Assembly: GCA_018675825.1 (NCBI GenBank)
Contig: JABGXK010000090.1
Span: 1-8,356 of the forward strand
Reading direction: 5' to 3'
Length of the DNA stretch: 8,356 bases
DNA from: Flavobacteriales bacterium
Lineage (GTDB): Bacteria; Bacteroidota; Bacteroidia; Flavobacteriales; BACL11
Below are positions 6,838 to 8,356 of the stretch, in pieces. The translations under genes were made by a program, and so were the position numbers. Below the pieces are notes generated by a model, which had not been told where the DNA came from, did no database searches, and worked only from the letters and a program-made list of their open reading frames with translations. Positions within the stretch are counted from its first letter, which is position 1. Every line of letters starts with the position of its first letter.

Positions 6838-8356
6838 TTAATATGACTTTAAATCAATTAATTTCTTCTTGAATCTTGATTTTGCTAAAAAATCTTTTTC
6901 TAACTCCTCAGAGAAAGGAATAGGTGTATCTAAACTTGAACATCTAATAACAGGAGCATCTAGATTTTGAAAACAATTTTCAGAAATTAAAGATGCTATA
7001 TCAGCACCAAAACCACCAGTCATACAATCCTCATGAAGAATTATTGCTTTTCCAGTCTTTCTAACAGATTCAAAAATTAAATTAGTATCTAAAGGAACCA
7101 ATGTCCTTAAATCAATTAGATCGCAAGAAAAATTATTAATACTATTAAGAACTTCAAGAGCCCAATGGACACCCATACCATAAGTAATAATTGTAATATC
7201 TGATCCTAATTTTAAAATATTTGCCTTTCCTATTTCACAGGTATAATAATTATCAGGAACATCTTCAGAAATACTCCTATATAAAGCTTTATGCTCAAAG
7301 AACATGACTGGGTTTGGATCATTGATCGATGCATTAAGAAGCCCCTTAGCATCTTTTGGAAAAGCAGGGTAAACAACCTTAAGCCCTGGTGTATGAGTAA
7401 ACCACGCTTCATTTGATTGCGAATGGAATGGACCAGCTCCTACTCCAGCTCCTGTTGGCATCCTTATAACAATATCAGCATTTTCATTCCATCTATAATA
7501 AGATTTAGCTAATAGATTTACTATTGGATTAAATCCTGAACTAACAAAATCAGCAAATTGCATCTCTATAACAGATTTAATACCTTTTATTGATAATCCG
7601 TAAGCAGCACTTACAATTGCAGATTCACAAATAGGAGTATTTCTTATTCTATCTTTTCCAAATAAATCTACAAAACCATCAGTTATCTTAAAAACACCCC
7701 CATACTCAGCAATATCTTGTCCCATGACTATTAGATTATCATGTTTTTCGAGACTTTGTTTTAAACCATCTGAAATTGAATCAATCAAACGTTTTTTAGA
7801 TGTAATATTACTAGCTTTAATATTATCATATTTAAAAGTTTTATAAACATCATTAATTTCATAACCATCAATTAATTTAGTATTTACTTCTCTTTCAGCA
7901 TTTAACCAAGATTTATTAATTTCATTCTTGAAATCTGTTTTAATATTATCAATCTCTTTAAGGTTAAGAACTTTAGATTCTACTAAAAACTTTTCATAAT
8001 TTGTAATAGGGTCTTTAAGAGACCATTTTTGCATTAGCTTTTCAGGAACATACTTAGTACCCGAAGCTTCTTCATGACCTCTCATCCTAAAAGTCATACA
8101 TTCTAGAATAATTGGTTGAGGATTTTTAATAATCTGTTTTTTTATTTCATTGACGGTATCATAAACTTCTAATATATTATTTCCATCAATTGTGTATGCA
8201 CCCATTCCATAACCAATCCCTTTATCTGAAAACTGCTTACAATTATATTGTTCAGAATTTGGAGTAGACAAACCATAACCATTATTTTCAATAATAAAAA
8301 TGACAGGAAGTTTCCACACAGAAGCTATATTAAGAGCCTCATGAAAATCACCTTCA
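6838..8356 (-). CDS. 2-oxoacid dehydrogenase E1, fused alpha/beta subunits, 5'-truncated by window edge
   Basis: The reading frame is open to the right edge (first whole codon at 8355), giving the C-terminal 505 residues; the GTG at 8319 is an internal valine, not a start. E1 uses thiamine diphosphate to decarboxylate pyruvate or a branched-chain 2-oxoacid and passes the acyl group to the E2 lipoyl domain. Fragment residues 1-155 are the end of the alpha part: EGDFHEALNIAS and ENNGYG close the ThDP-binding motif, and RMRGHEEASGTKY (90-102) is the active-site loop. A charged linker (about 155-185) leads into the beta part, with E244 (CESAIVSAAYG), expected to contact the thiamine ring, and H311 in GPFHSQ. 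The transketolase C-terminal domain follows from about 375. Fused E1 proteins of this kind are common in Bacteroidota. E2 and E3 are not in view, so the substrate is undecided. A 48-bp gap separates it from the phosphatase. Confidence 0.94.
   Translation of the reverse strand, partial: EGDFHEALNIASVWKLPVIFIIENNGYGLSTPNSEQYNCKQFSDKGIGYGMGAYTIDGNNILEVYDTVNEIKKQIIKNPQPIILECMTFRMRGHEEASGTKYVPEKLMQKWSLKDPITNYEKFLVESKVLNLKEIDNIKTDFKNEINKSWLNAEREVNTKLIDGYEINDVYKTFKYDNIKASNITSKKRLIDSISDGLKQSLEKHDNLIVMGQDIAEYGGVFKITDGFVDLFGKDRIRNTPICESAIVSAAYGLSIKGIKSVIEMQFADFVSSGFNPIVNLLAKSYYRWNENADIVIRMPTGAGVGAGPFHSQSNEAWFTHTPGLKVVYPAFPKDAKGLLNASINDPNPVMFFEHKALYRSISEDVPDNYYTCEIGKANILKLGSDITIITYGMGVHWALEVLNSINNFSCDLIDLRTLVPLDTNLIFESVRKTGKAIILHEDCMTGGFGADIASLISENCFQNLDAPVIRCSSLDTPIPFSEELEKDFLAKSRFKKKLIDLKSY

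Noticed and set aside
7230..7412. 60-codon open frame on the minus strand
   Set aside because: It is an out-of-frame shadow inside the E1 gene, whose own frame is clearly conserved.
8317..8319. GTG as start of a shorter E1 protein
   Set aside because: The frame continues upstream with EGDFHEALNIAS, a conserved part of the ThDP motif, so the gene simply runs off the right edge.
1..8356. Mobile element, CRISPR, defence or toxin-antitoxin system
   Set aside because: Every long stretch is filled by recognisable core genes. No direct repeats, transposase or array structure was seen.

Overview
The window is strongly AT-rich and comes from a member of the Bacteroidota, most likely an uncultured or marine flavobacterial lineage. 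The evidence is as follows: an LptD of the Bacteroidota type with a C-terminal RDLHCW motif; an alpha/beta-fused 2-oxoacid dehydrogenase E1; an amidase with a C-terminal SPOR-like domain next to a single-MCE protein and an Fe-S membrane protein; no visible Shine-Dalgarno sequences; and TAnnTTTG-type promoter elements. The taxonomic call is an inference from gene families and base composition. No rRNA or marker gene is present.

Layout. From position 1 to about 3219, three genes read leftward as a tight operon: an N-acetylmuramoyl-L-alanine amidase, an MlaD-like MCE protein whose start overlaps the amidase stop by 8 bp, and a membrane-bound Fe-S oxidoreductase cut off by the left edge. A short divergent intergenic region follows (about 3220-3297). 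lptD then reads rightward (3298-5766). It converges tail-to-tail with a second leftward group (5763-8356): a TrpG/PabA-type glutaminase, a KdsC-like HAD sugar-phosphate phosphatase, and the C-terminal part of a fused E1 dehydrogenase running off the right edge. Coding density is almost total and the longest intergenic gap is under 80 bp. No tRNA, rRNA, CRISPR array, insertion sequence or attachment site was seen.

How the genes fit together. The left and central parts form an envelope-biogenesis block: LptD inserts LPS into the outer membrane, the amidase cuts peptidoglycan, and the MCE protein probably moves lipid across the periplasm. The phosphatase may supply a Kdo or nonulosonic acid sugar to surface glycans. 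The glutaminase (aromatic amino acid or folate branch) and the E1 dehydrogenase (acyl-CoA supply) are central metabolism.

I do not see a clearly new biological system. This looks like a core chromosomal region. The points most worth a second look are the two-cysteine arrangement of LptD, the phosphatase specificity residues, the overlapping divergent promoters, the shared CTAG double stop codon, and the reliance on non-ATG starts. Two real genes are cut by the window edges, and one glutaminase start and one phosphatase start are shorter than the longest possible reading frame.
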